From: Trichomonas vaginalis G3 | Lineage: Eukaryota > Parabasalia > Trichomonadida > Trichomonadidae | Assembly (NCBI RefSeq): GCF_026262505.1 | Contig: NC_067203.1 | Coordinates: forward strand, 13,032,392 to 13,096,391 | DNA length: 64,000 nucleotides | Direction: 5' to 3' | Shown: positions 1-9,770 of the stretch, one piece after another | How the letters are laid out: each line of letters opens with the position of its first letter | How positions within the stretch are numbered: position 1 is the first letter of the stretch | Notes under the pieces: model-generated | Told to the model about the DNA's origin: nothing | Database searches by the model: none | The model's input: only the letters and a program-made list of their open reading frames with translations | Translations under genes and position numbers: made by a program

Positions 1-77
1 GGAAGCTGTCGTTATGCCAATCTGAGGAGCCCCAGCAGGTTTCATCGAACGAATCTTCAAAAGAGCATCTTCCGTGA
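1..77 (+). CDS. 3' end of small Maverick protein of unknown function
   Basis: This is the last 25 codons of the gene seen complete at 25840-26259 in the second copy. The tail is rich in Ser, Glu and Gln. It converges on the capsid gene with almost no spacer, as in the second copy. I do not recognise a family. Confidence 0.6.
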   Translation, partial: KLSLCQSEEPQQVSSNESSKEHLP

Positions 78-83
78 AAAGTG

Positions 84-1576
84 CTATTGGTTTTGTAAAC
101 TTCTTTGCTTCAATTCATCTGGACCGTCTCTGTCACCAGTATATTGTATTTGAACTGTACCAACAGTTGAAATACCACCCATAAAGTCTTCTGAGTCAGC
201 AAATGGAATGCCAAGCCAAAAGTTTGAACGGTCTCCATTTGTATATTGAGTTTTTTGACCTCCTGTATGAGTCCATACTTTCACATATGGCATAATAGAA
301 CTTTGCATTTCAGGGTTAATGGTTGTTGTGAAGTTGTTGTTAAAGTTCATAGCATCTAATGTCAAGTTGTATGACCTCATATCCTCAACTGTAGAATATT
401 CTTCTCTTGGATAATATTTGCCATCTATGTTTATATGATATTTAATACCGGGTTGTAGAAACAAGAATAGTCATTTATAGTTCGTCTGAACAGTACAAAC
501 ATAGTATCTGCATGTTTCATTGCAGTTGTTAAAGCAATATCTGTTCTTGCACCTGGGTCAGCACTTTGGTTTCCAACTTCACCTGCAAAGTCTTTGACAG
601 ATATTTGGTGTATAGGGAACATAAGTGGAACTGCAATATATTTGGCAGCTAAAGCATTTGAAATATCTGGGTCCAACATATAGACTGCAAGTCTGCTTTC
701 TATTCTCTTGCATTCAAATTTTTCGCATGTGAACTTAACTGGGTCCCAAGCAGTTCCAGCAGCATTGAAATAATAGTTTACTTCAGTGTTGAGGTTTGAG
801 AAACCAAAGTCTAAGTCAACTTTGTCTTTGCAAAAGTCGGCGAATGACGTTTTATTTGTTCCACTACTTCTGTAAGAGTGAATGGGTCTTGTGTTGGTGC
901 AATGACTAAGTTATTTTTGCTTGGAGTAAGTTCGATAGAAATTTTTCCTGCCCAGTTTGGCAAGTATCTTAAAAACCTGAAGATGAGGAAAGATGACAAA
1001 GGAACTCTAAGTTTCAGTTTTACTTTGGTTACTGCTGCTGCAGTTTGTCCAGAAAGGTTAACATAAACTCCTGGAACGTTAGGGTCAAGTCTTCTTATTT
1101 TCTCAATAGTTGCATACTGGTCTGTTTGTTCTCTAGCTTGTGGTTGTACTGAGTTTCTCAAAGCGAACCATTCATAGTTTGCCCATGTTACTGTTTGAAC
1201 TAAGTCAGAGTTAGAATATATCTTATATCCCATGAAAACTTCTGGAGCATATTGGTATCCGACATAGAAAATTCCATTGCAACCTTTCTTGTCAGACAAC
1301 TTGGCAGAAGGTTTTATTTCAATGTCTTGTTCCACGTATAAGAAAGAGTTGTCAATAGAAATTAATATGAAACCTGTCGCAAGCAATATCTACTGTTGTT
1401 GAAGAACCTTCTCCAAACTCACCTACGTTTCCATAAGAAACAGCAGTTGTATATTCGTAAGTTCCAGGAACTATTTCTGACCTTCTAATGGCATTGTCGC
1501 ATTCGTTATACCATTCGGAAACATTTCCATTCATGGCATCCAAAACTGTTGGCGTTATATTCTGAGCGGCGTACAT
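84..1576 (-). pseudogene. Maverick major capsid protein (double jelly-roll), broken
   Basis: This matches, piece for piece, the gene at 26266-29059 of the second copy. It is about 490 codons, the usual size for a Polinton double jelly-roll capsid protein. Stretches rich in beta-prone residues such as LRVPLSSFLIFRFLRY lie in the middle, as expected for jelly-roll strands. The capsid call rests on size, composition, copy conservation and its place beside the large virion protein and near the packaging ATPase of the sister copy; no search was run. It is broken at about four points. Its uninterrupted centre supplies the empty target site for the mariner in the sister copy. Confidence 0.7.
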
Positions 1577-1608
1577 TTCATATGAGTAAAAATATAGAAT
1601 AGTTGGAT

Positions 1609-4600
1609 TTATATGTCATAATAGAACCCACGTGGACCAAGCTTTACTTTCTTCCTGACTGAGTTTTTAACTCTTCTTTTTCCTTCATTGCCCTCTGCTT
1701 GAAGTTGTTGCATCTTTGCATTATGTTCATCTAGTATGTTGCAAATTTCCCATGTCCTTTTTGCCTTTTGGCTCTGGTCGCCCATCTCAGGTAACCTATA
1801 TCCTAGAAAGAGTTTGTCATAGTTTGTATTTGAGTCTTCGCGTATTGTTTGCATGACTCTTTCCTGAGTTTCCGGTTCAAGCTCTTCAAACAGTGCCTGT
1901 CCATATGGAATATGCTCGTTTCCAAATATATGTTTTTGTAGCCATTCTGGTTTTCTTTCCATGTTACCAACTATATCTTTTGTGAATGGGAAAGCTTTTA
2001 CCCAATCTTTCAGTCTTGCGTCGTTTATTTCTGTAGTTGGTTTTATTTTGTCAAGGAACATGTTTTTCAATACTAACATTTCATTTGGTACTGTCCATTT
2101 GAGTTTTCTTAAATATTCATCCCTTCTCGTTCATTGTCTGCAAAGTAAGTTTTTATGACATTTTGTAAACTTTCGTTTGCAAGGTCATGTACAATAGGTT
2201 CTCTTCCTTCTCCTCCCTAACTTTCTTTCTAAACTCTTCACCAAATATACCATCTCTATGGTTCTGTGTAGTTCTTTGAGATAAATGTTCTAGAACGTCA
2301 GGTGTTATATTTCCATCAGCCATGTTCATTTCATACTGGTCCAAAATATCTGCATGTTTCATATCTTTCAATGGCATTAAAGCCGCGCTGAAAATACCAG
2401 CTAAATCTGGTTCACCATTCACTTCCATTGCGTCTACAACTTCTTGGAATTGTGGTTGTAAGTTTATGAACCACCTATCCGGATTAGCTTTATGACCCCA
2501 TCTCATTGTAGTTCCATCGTCTGCAGAAACAAAAGTAGGTTTGTTTCCATCTTGGTTAGGTTCTGAATGAACTTTAAACAATGTTTCATTTCTATATGTT
2601 TTCTTGAAATTTAACCTTTTATTTTCACCGAGTTCATCCGAAGATTGAACGTTAAATGCTCGTAAGTAAAAAGGGTTGTTGTATTTGTGTACATTTTCTT
2701 TCAGTACTTCCATTCTATGCTGAATATTTTCATCTGGTGTTGGAGTCTTTTGTATGTCGGCAAACATTTTTCGATATTCTTCTACTATGTCAGCCGAATT
2801 TTTTTTAGACTCTTGGAAATATTCCAGATTCTCCGCATACTCTTGTTGAGGGTCAAGATTTTTCGGCTGTTCCAAATCTTCATCTAGTTCTGTGAGGTTA
2901 GTTTCCAAAGGAGGGACTTGTTCGTTTCCTTCAGGCTCTTCTAGCTGTTGTTGCTGAACTATTTCTTCCATGTCTGGTTGTATCTGAACTTCTTCCTGTG
3001 GAGTTTCTTGTACCTCATCTGCTGGCATTTCATATATTCCGAGACCGTTTTTAACAATTTCCCTATCTACGTCATCCGCATTCATAAGCTTTTGTTCTTT
3101 CGTTCCGTCTCTATTTTTTACGCGTTTCATGACGAAAGTTGAATTGTCATTTAGCTCTGACATCAAATATCTCGGAGTAAATTCATCCATGTCATTTGGA
3201 TGATATGCTATTAAATCATATCCCTTAGCGAGCTTGTATTTTCCAGGTTTGAGATTATATCCGTTTTGGTGCTGAGCCATAAAGCTAAATAGGTTCGGGT
3301 CAGTATTTCCATCCTTGAACTTTCCAATAGCTTCTTTATATCTGTCACTAAAGTCAATAGTATCTGGGAAACCACACTCTTCTTTAAGCATTTTTAAGAA
3401 TTCTTGGTTTCCTTGTTCTCTACTTCTTTTATGTCCTTGCTCTGTTTGTGGTTGTTGTGCTGGTTGTGAGTGGTTGTTGTGCAGGTTTTGAACTGTTGGT
3501 TGTTGTGCTGGTTGTGGAGTGGTTGTTGTGTGGTTGTTGTGCATGCCTGTGTCTGTGTCCATGTGACGATGTAAATGTTTTAGGTAGTCCTGGTGCAGGT
3601 GCTTCTCTTGGAGGGTTTGGTGGTATATAAGTTCCACCAGCTGGCACATATGTTCCATCTGCAGCATAATGTCCTACCTGACTTTTCGTTTTTAAGAAAG
3701 CATTTACTAGGTCTGTTTTGGTCTGTTGTAACTCTTTTTCTTGACTTTCCACAACAGTTGCTCTAACGGCGTCATAGGCACTTTGAACTGCCTGTCTCGT
3801 TGCTGCATCTGTTATTTTCGTCATATTTTGTGCTACTTCTCTTAACTCTTGTCGAAACCTTCAGACTTCAGTTTCTTTCCAGATGAGAAGTCGTTCACTA
3901 GTTTCACCTTACTATGAAGAGCTTCGAAGGCGTTCTTAAAGTCAGCATTCATTAAAGCTTCATTTGAACTGTCTTCATCCGCTTGTATTTTTGTCCTTAT
4001 TGACCCTATAAGTTGGGCTGCTTTAGCGTTGGCTTGGGCATCTAACCAGTCATTATTAGCTTTTATATATTCTGCGCTTTTCATTGCCTTTTGCATGGCT
4101 GCGTCGTTATTTTTACTTTCTTGTGCTAAGTTTTCATACTGTACGGTTTGGTTTTGCAACTGTAAAAGTTTTTCTGCCTTTACATTTGCTTCAACTTCTT
4201 TTTTATACTCATCGCTATCCATATATGTCTTCAGGGCTTTTTGTTTTATCTCTTCATCTTTCAGTACTTTATATTGAGTAGTATGGTTTTTCAAATTTAT
4301 AACATCTTGTTCCATTTTTGCTACTTCTGCTGCTTTTTCTGACACTTTTTTCGCATATTCCTCTGTACTTAGTTCTTTCAGTTGTTCTTCTTTCTTCTTT
4401 TTCTCTACGTTTAACTCATTGAGTTTCTTTGTGTGTCTGTCATATTCTAGTTTCTTTTCGTTTTCACTTATTTGTTTCTGTATGTCTATGTTTGACTTTT
4501 TGACATCTGTTATTTGATTTTTGAGTGAACTCAAATTCATTTGACTTTGAGGGTTATAGCTGTTCCGTCTGCAGCTCCACCATAGCCTGCCATTTTCGCT

Positions 4601-4797
4601 AAAAGTGCCGCTCTTAAACCTCCACTCTGTGCACCAACAACTCGGTTTAAAAGCATAGGATTGCTTGACATTTGTTGCAACATAGTGGGGTCATTCAGCA
4701 TTTGTTGTTGCAACTGTTGTTGTGGTGTCAGTTTTACTATTGGATGTTTCAATGCTCTCTTCCTCTTACGTATATTCTTACGTAGCTTACGTGGCAT
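1609..4797 (-). pseudogene. Large Maverick virion-associated protein, broken
   Basis: This is the counterpart of 29093-32512 in the second copy. It begins MPRKLRKNIRKRKRALKH, a very basic N-terminus like a DNA-binding core protein. A Gln-rich stretch follows, then a long Lys/Glu-rich coiled coil, a Pro/Gln/His/Thr-rich low-complexity linker that differs in length between the copies, and an acidic, mostly helical C-terminal half. It lies head to tail behind the capsid gene and is probably read from the element's right terminus. It is broken at about four or five points. I infer a structural or core protein; the family is not recognised. Confidence 0.65.
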
Positions 4798-4924
4798 TTT
4801 AAGTGAAGTTAAAAAGCGGTTTTTGACAGATGTTTATATGACACTTTTTGTTCAGCACAAAAAACTACTCGGTCAAAGTGTTGTCAGTTTTGTAAAATAA
4901 CCGTCCTATCTCATTCTATAAGGG

Positions 4925-5016
4925 GAAAAGGCTTCTCAAAGTATACTTCCTTGGAACGCCTGTAACTTTTCCTGTAGCGACGATAGACCCTTACTTGTCC
5001 GGACAAAGTTATACTA
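4925..5016. repeat. 92-bp block matching the terminal repeat of Maverick copy 2
   Basis: The block from GAAAAGGCTTCTCAAAG to CAAAGTTATACTA is almost identical to 32641-32732 and, inverted, to about 7196-7287. In the second copy it is the inner part of the 162-bp TIR. Here it lies about 1.8 kb inside the terminus, so the two copies have different terminal modules joined to the same internal block. Confidence 0.85.
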
Positions 5017-5040
5017 TTTTGAGTGCTCTACAAAAAAGTC

Positions 5041-5217
5041 AACGGCGACGACTCTCAAAAACCGTTGTGTAAAAAGTTTTACCGTTGGACAAAAAAGTAT
5101 ATATAGAAAACAAAAAACGTTTATAGTTCATTCAATATTTGAGATGGAACGGTTTGCCAACGGTAACTATTAAATAAAATAAAAAAATAGAGGGGGTCTC
5201 CGTTGGTAAAAACCGTT
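5041..5217. promoter_or_regulatory. Cluster of AACGG (Myb-core-like) sites upstream of the terminal gene
   Basis: Seven AACGG/CCGTT cores occur in 177 bp, at 5041, 5062, 5082, 5148, 5159, 5200 and 5213, on both strands. The region is AT-rich and noncoding and ends about 50 bp before the ATG at 5269. (C/T)AACGG is the classic Myb-domain core, and trichomonads have many Myb-like regulators. Binding is inference; the density is seen directly. Confidence 0.4.
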
Positions 5218-5268
5218 TATTTTAAACTTTTCTATGAGTAGTCCGAAAAAAACAGTTTATTTTTCATA

Positions 5269-6672
5269 ATGGAAGGAAGAAAAAGTGTCGCAAACAATTC
5301 GTCGACTACCTCTGCAGTTAAAGTTCCTACAACTTATGTCTCACCATTCTCAAAACCCTTACAACCTCCTATAATACCAAAGCAACTTCCTCATACAATT
5401 GCAAACAATTCGTCGACTACCTCTGCAGTTAAAGTTCCTACAACTTATGTCTCACCATTCTCAAAACCCTTACAACCTCCTATAATACCAAAGCAACTTC
5501 CTCATACAATTGCAAACAATTCGTCGACTACCTCTGCAGTTAAAGTTCCTACAACTTATGTCTCACCATTCTCAAAACCCTTACAACCTCCTATAATACC
5601 AAAGCAACTTCCTCATACAATTGCAAACAAATTGTCCAACAATTTGAGTTCTTCTTCTCAAAACACAACAGATACAGTTGTCCAAACAGCACCAGAACAA
5701 GTTTCACATAGTTCTACAATTCAAGACAAATTGTCCAACAATTTGAGTTCTTCTTCTTCTCAAAACACAACAGAAACATCTGAAACAGATTTACAACCAG
5801 CACCAGAACAAGTTTCACATAGTTCTACAAGTATGTTAACAAGAGCACAATTTCAAGATTTAATTTCTCTTGAACAATATTCGAGTAACGAAACACAAAG
5901 CGACGACTGTAACCTCTCGCTACCCGAATCCATTCAAAGAAAATACGCCATGAAAAGACTGAAATTGTTGTATAAACTTCTTAACAATTGGGGAGTCGAA
6001 GACAACTCAGATTATAGTGAAATGTTTAACAAAGTCATAGAATCTGTTAAACCAATTGAAAACGACATAAAAAATCCCGGTGTTCTTGTAGACCTTTTCG
6101 CCTCAAAATTACCAGTTACAACCAATCTAATAGCAACACAAGCTATAGAGCAATTTATTTTATGTTTTCCCAAGCAATATAGACAACACCTGAGGGAAAC
6201 AAGAATAGGAAAATTTCAATTGGTGTATCCTACAACATACAACTATTACGAAGAAGCAAATGAATATGGAGAACTCTCATTCCATTTCACACTTTCAGTT
6301 CCTGAGGGAGAAGAAAAAGCAATCTATCATGTACAATCTCTTGCAGGATGTGAAGGAAAACCTCACATCATAACTACTGTTGCAATTGACAAACCTGCAA
6401 GAGTCGAAGACGATGTTTTGTTCGCGTCCATTGCTGGTTTTGGCATGGGAGAACCAATTCCAATTTCCCATTTCACAGAATACTCAGCACAACATTTTCA
6501 AAATGTAGAATTCGTGTTCTACGACCATCAAAAGTTCCTGCTAACAAAACCAAAGAAACAATTTGTCTCAATATTTGTTGCTGGTCATGTGGCTGACAAA
6601 GAGCCATCAGATACTGACTATGAAGAAGAGGAGGAAGAAGAAAACGATAGCGATGTCGTTCTTATCGAATAA
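5269..6672 (+). CDS. 467-aa terminal gene of Maverick copy 1, unknown function
   Basis: This open gene is found only in copy 1, between the 92-bp TIR-like block and the physical terminus. Residues 8-118 are three exact 37-residue repeats rich in Ser, Thr and Pro, followed by two Ser/Asn/Gln-rich partial repeats to about residue 185. The rest (about 190-440) looks globular with mixed helix and strand. The protein ends in an acidic tail of Glu and Asp. No signal peptide or membrane segment is visible. The ATG follows directly on a T-rich leader with clustered AACGG motifs. I do not recognise the family; it could be terminal cargo or a DNA-, histone- or host-interaction protein. That it is open while its neighbours are broken suggests recent acquisition or selection. 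Confidence 0.7.
   Translation: MEGRKSVANNSSTTSAVKVPTTYVSPFSKPLQPPIIPKQLPHTIANNSSTTSAVKVPTTYVSPFSKPLQPPIIPKQLPHTIANNSSTTSAVKVPTTYVSPFSKPLQPPIIPKQLPHTIANKLSNNLSSSSQNTTDTVVQTAPEQVSHSSTIQDKLSNNLSSSSSQNTTETSETDLQPAPEQVSHSSTSMLTRAQFQDLISLEQYSSNETQSDDCNLSLPESIQRKYAMKRLKLLYKLLNNWGVEDNSDYSEMFNKVIESVKPIENDIKNPGVLVDLFASKLPVTTNLIATQAIEQFILCFPKQYRQHLRETRIGKFQLVYPTTYNYYEEANEYGELSFHFTLSVPEGEEKAIYHVQSLAGCEGKPHIITTVAIDKPARVEDDVLFASIAGFGMGEPIPISHFTEYSAQHFQNVEFVFYDHQKFLLTKPKKQFVSIFVAGHVADKEPSDTDYEEEEEEENDSDVVLIE
5290..5622 (+). repeat. Three perfect 111-bp tandem repeats in coding sequence
   Basis: Copies start at 5290, 5401 and 5512 and appear identical at the nucleotide level. Each adds 37 residues. Perfect identity means very recent expansion or gene-conversion-like homogenisation. 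A fourth partial copy begins at 5623 and diverges after a few codons. Confidence 0.9.
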
Positions 6673-6721
6673 AAACTTTAATTTTTTACTATATAATTTT
6701 TTAGTTCTCCTCTAGGTTTTT

Positions 6722-6782
6722 TAGGGGCTAGAAGGGGCGCAGCCCCTGGAAGCCCCACTCCTTTTTTTTTTTTTTTTTTTTT
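6722..6782. repeat. Right terminus of Maverick copy 1: nested hairpin plus T21
   Basis: The outer stem GGGGCT (6724-6729) pairs with AGCCCC (6751-6756). A 3x3 purine internal loop follows (AGA against GGA). The inner stem AGGGGC (6733-6738) pairs with GCCCCT (6742-6747) around a GCA loop. The terminus ends in 21 T residues at 6762-6782. The same geometry with a different stem sequence closes copy 2. Confidence 0.8.
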
Positions 6783-7009
6783 AATGAAAAACCAAAGACT
6801 CAAGAAGAATCTTTCTATGATTGGTTTGACAGAATATATAACCGTAAAACACATATACCAGGAATTTTATACTTGAAACCACCAACTAGCAATGAAAAGC
6901 CAAAGACTCAAGAAAAATATTCCTATGATTGGCTTGACAGAATATATAACCGTAAACCACATATACCAGGAATTTTATACTTGAAACCACCAACAACTTC
7001 CTTATAATC
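6783..7009 (+). pseudogene. 3' fragment of a host gene with 36-residue repeats
   Basis: Reading from the end of Maverick copy 1, one frame stays open to a stop at 7007-7009. It contains two 108-bp repeats, starting at 6783 and 6891. Each encodes about 36 residues with the shared core YDW(F/L)DRIYNRK followed by HIPGILYLKPPT. The gene's 5' part is missing, so copy 1 most likely landed inside it. I do not recognise the repeat. Confidence 0.6.
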
Positions 7010-7121
7010 ACCAGCTCAGCAGATTTTCCCTAGCAAGCCATCGCTACTCTTAAGGAAATTCTTTCCACTTGCATTCAGGTAAAGCATTCTTGATTTTTTA
7101 AATTTTGAATTATACAAATAA

Positions 7122-7126
7122 CATAC
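7122..7126. other. Probable left target-site duplication (CATAC)
   Basis: CATAC directly precedes the 21-nt A-rich start of the element and recurs at 32802-32806 right after the 21-nt T tract. The matching 21-nt length of both end tracts supports these exact boundaries. Confidence 0.6.
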
Positions 7127-7288
7127 AAAAGAAAAAAAAAAAAAAAAGGTAGTGGGGCCTCCAGGCACTTCGTGCCCTCTAGCCCTGAAGATGTTTAGTA
7201 TAACTTTGTCCGGACAAGTAAGGGTCTATCGTCGCTACAGGAAAAGTTACGGGCGTTCCAAGGAAGTATACTTTGAGAAGCCTTTTCT
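7127..7288 (+). repeat. Left terminal inverted repeat of Maverick copy 2
   Basis: These 162 bp pair with the reverse complement of 32640-32801 with about four mismatches. The outermost 21 nt are A-rich, followed by GGTAGTGGGGC, the hairpin region, and a tail ending GAGAAGCCTTTTCT. One mismatch falls in the hairpin and turns an A-T pair into a G-T wobble, keeping the fold. Confidence 0.92.
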
Positions 7289-7328
7289 GTCACTTTTCAG
7301 GAAAAAACATTTTTATTATTATATATAA

Positions 7329-8144
7329 ATGAATTTTACAAAACCAAACCGTTACCGTTCTTGGAAATAAGAGTAGATGTAAAGATATTCTATTGAGAGA
7401 ACTAAGAAACTACCGAATGGTCTAACATTTGTAGATTTGTTCGGTGGAAGTTTCTATATATCCCATTTGTGCCATACAATATTCCCAGACTCAAAGATTA
7501 TATGCAATGACTTCGACAACTATATGGACCGTCTCAAACATATACCAGACACAAACAATATATTGAAAGCGTTAAAAGAAAAGATACCTATAGGTAAGAT
7601 GGAACGTATACCATTAATAACAAAAATATTGTGAGAGAGGTTTTGAAAAAAGCAGAATATATAGACTGGGATAGTATATCTGCTAGACTATATATAGTGG
7701 TTCTATAAGAGTTCATGACATTGAAACACTTATGTCAAACGTTTTATATCTTAACTATACAAATGTTTTCAAAGAGGACATAGAAAAATATATTAGGGTA
7801 TAGAGTTTGTGAGATGTCATTGGACAGAGTTGTATGAAAAATATAAAGACAAGGAAAATGTTTTCTTTATAGTGGACCCGCCGTTCTATAACACATGGGA
7901 TTTTCAATACCAAGTAGACTGGACTTTGAGAGACTCTTTAGAAACTTTAGACGTTTTACATAACCATCCGTGCTTTTACTTTACATCCGATAAAAGTGGT
8001 TTGGAAACCGTTATGAGATGGTTAGAGGACATACATGCCTATGAGTTTAGATATGACAAGATAGAATATGAGAGAGGTCCTATAAACCGGAGAAAGTGTC
8101 ATAACAAAGAAATTTTACTAGTAAGTAAATGTGGTTTGAAATAG
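7329..8144 (+). pseudogene. D12-class DNA adenine methyltransferase-like gene of Maverick, broken
   Basis: Two methyltransferase signatures are visible: a glycine-rich SAM-binding motif, FVDLFGGSFYISHL, with a downstream NDFDNY, and the catalytic motif FIVDPPFYN, a DPPY-type amino-methyltransferase box. The order, motif I before DPPY about 140 residues later, fits the Dam/D12 (alpha) class. It is the first gene inside the left TIR and begins about 40 bp after it, following a short AT-rich leader. The family would methylate adenine N6, perhaps marking element DNA; that role is inference. It is broken at about three points. Confidence 0.7.
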
Positions 8145-8282
8145 GACTACTTGTTTTAGGTTTTTTCCATTGTGTCATTTATTTATTTGACGTGGCAGAA
8201 AGTACAGAGAATATGAAGATGAACCAATGCCTGCAAATGTCCAGTATATGTACTCGTAAGAGATATTTTTATCTAATATTAA

Positions 8283-8605
8283 ATGGACGCACAGAACTTA
8301 GCGAATGCGCAGCAACCTGGACAACCAAACCCAGAGAATATTCCAAATGAAGTTAGAATACAAACTGCAATGGCAAACTATGGTCAAGTGCCAACAGATG
8401 TACAAATGCAAACTGCCATGTCAAATGACGCTGCGTTAGGTTTGCCACCATGGTATGCAAATATGAGATGGAAAAGAGTTTTATACAAACCCTGAAGGTG
8501 GGATATAAACAACTTTATGCAGATGACGCGAACACAGGAGTTGACCCAGAATATGTTTTCTACCAAGGAGAAACAGAATGTATGAGCTCCAGTTAAAAAA
8601 TGCTA
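8283..8605 (+). pseudogene. Small Maverick protein, Gln/Asn-rich, broken
   Basis: The start lies directly after a T-rich ATC box of the kind seen before other genes in this element. The protein is rich in Gln, Asn, Ala and Pro and contains a short internal duplication built on QTAMANYGQVPTDVQMQTAM. It lies between the methyltransferase and a pVI-like small protein. The family is not recognised. It is broken at one or two points. Confidence 0.45.
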
Positions 8606-8660
8606 TGGAACTCAGAAGGAAACGTAGAGACTAGCGACATTAGATTTTTACACGTAGTAA

Positions 8661-8902
8661 ATGGGTTTCTTCAGTAGTATTGGAAACTTCTTTCGAAATG
8701 TTGGAAGAGGTATATGGAATGGAAAAAAACCGTAGGAAGAGGAATTTGGAACGGAGTCAAAAATATTGGTAAAAGAGTAGGTCAGTTCGTTGGTATTATA
8801 CCTAAAGACCCTGAACCAGAAGAACAAGCTCCTGTTATACAACAGCCTGAACCTGCACCACAGTCTAGTTGGCAACCAAATCCAACACCTCAACCGTATT
8901 AA
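8661..8902 (+). pseudogene. Small pVI-like amphipathic virion protein, broken
   Basis: It begins MGFFSSIGNFFRNVGRGIWNG and goes on with a Gly/aromatic/Lys pattern that would form an amphipathic helix. A Pro/Gln/Glu-rich tail follows. It resembles the neighbouring element protein at 12152 (MGLFG start, PQ-rich tail) in design. Adenovirus pVI and pX are similar short, basic, amphipathic virion proteins, so a membrane-active or DNA-condensing minor capsid role is a guess from composition. It is broken at about one point. Confidence 0.45.
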
Positions 8903-8906
8903 AAAA

Positions 8907-9753
8907 TTATATTTTTACCGTTCGATAGTAGTTGTATATGAAACTAAGTTCTAAGTAAAACGCATGGTATAATGGAATTATTCTCTTTCTTCCATCTGTT
9001 GTAAACCATACTTGAAAGTCTGAAATACTTCCACTTGGTGGTTCATATAGCTTTGTAGGTTTTTCGTAAAAGTCATTTGCCAAGCATAAGAAAGAGTTTT
9101 GGGCGCCAGAAAATGAAGCATGAACTATAATAGCATCTGAGTCGAAAACATTTTCATATGTTCCATTAGGGTTTTCGACTTCATAAAAGTCTGGGTGTAC
9201 TGGATATGCTGCAGGCTGATTTAACATCCTCATAAATCTATACCATGCCAAGTTGTTATATTTTGTAGAAATATAAACGTTTTCTCCAAGGTCTTCTATT
9301 CTATTGATTTTAACAGTTGCATTTTTCCTGTCATATATAATATCGAGATGGTACTCTCCTTCGTCAATGTTGTACTGTTTTGCATATTCGAGATAGATAT
9401 CGTTTATTTTTTCTTGAAAAGCTTGAAGAGTTGTTTCTAAGTTTACAAACAAACTAACTTGTAAAAGTTTTCCCTGTTCAAATTTCTCATACATACGTTT
9501 TCTTTGTTATAGTATCGAACTTCAAAACCGACTGTAAATGGGAAACCATGTATGGCTTCTGAAATGAACTTCATTCTACGAAAGCCAATAGCTTTTGTGA
9601 CAGATGGGTCTCTTAGCCATCTTAATGGGTAGTCAAAACGATAGCCTTCATGCTTTACGGTCTCTGTCTCAAACTTTTGACCGACATTCGTAAAAAGTTC
9701 ATCTAATGGTTTAGTTGTAGCAACTCTAGAATTTTCTTTTTCTATGAAAGCAT
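8907..9753 (-). pseudogene. Maverick structural-type protein, paralogue A, broken
   Basis: The protein is about 280 codons. It shares a clear C-terminal block with the plus-strand gene at 14093-14953: both contain HASFS..NSFLC, then FYE(P)..(T/S)KLYEPPS-type residues, SDFQVWFTT and a terminal YLELSFIYNY. The upstream region also matches (FDYP.RWL, KAIGFRR). It points leftward, back to back with the fibre gene at 9771, so the two probably share a divergent promoter. The family is not recognised; a beta-rich capsid accessory such as a penton-like protein is possible. It is broken at one or two points. Confidence 0.55.
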
Positions 9754-9770
9754 ATTTTATCTAGAATAAA

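Larger units (their letters stand above)
1..6782. mobile_element. Maverick/Polinton copy 1, right-hand part
   Basis: This is the right end of a Polinton, cut by the window edge. From base 1 to about 4900 it runs nearly parallel to 26183-32640 of the second copy: the end of a small plus-strand gene, the capsid gene and the large virion-protein gene, in the same order and strand. Positions 4925-5016 match part of the second copy's terminal repeat, but the sequence then diverges into an extra gene and ends in a terminal hairpin plus a 21-nt T tract at 6762-6782. The structural genes are broken at roughly eight points; the terminal 467-codon gene reads open. High similarity to the second copy suggests a young element. 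The left end and target duplication lie outside the window. Confidence 0.9.

Noticed and set aside
6762-6782. T21 as the poly(A) tail of a retroposon
   Set aside because: The same 21-nt tract closes both Maverick copies next to the hairpin and TIR, so it is part of the element end.
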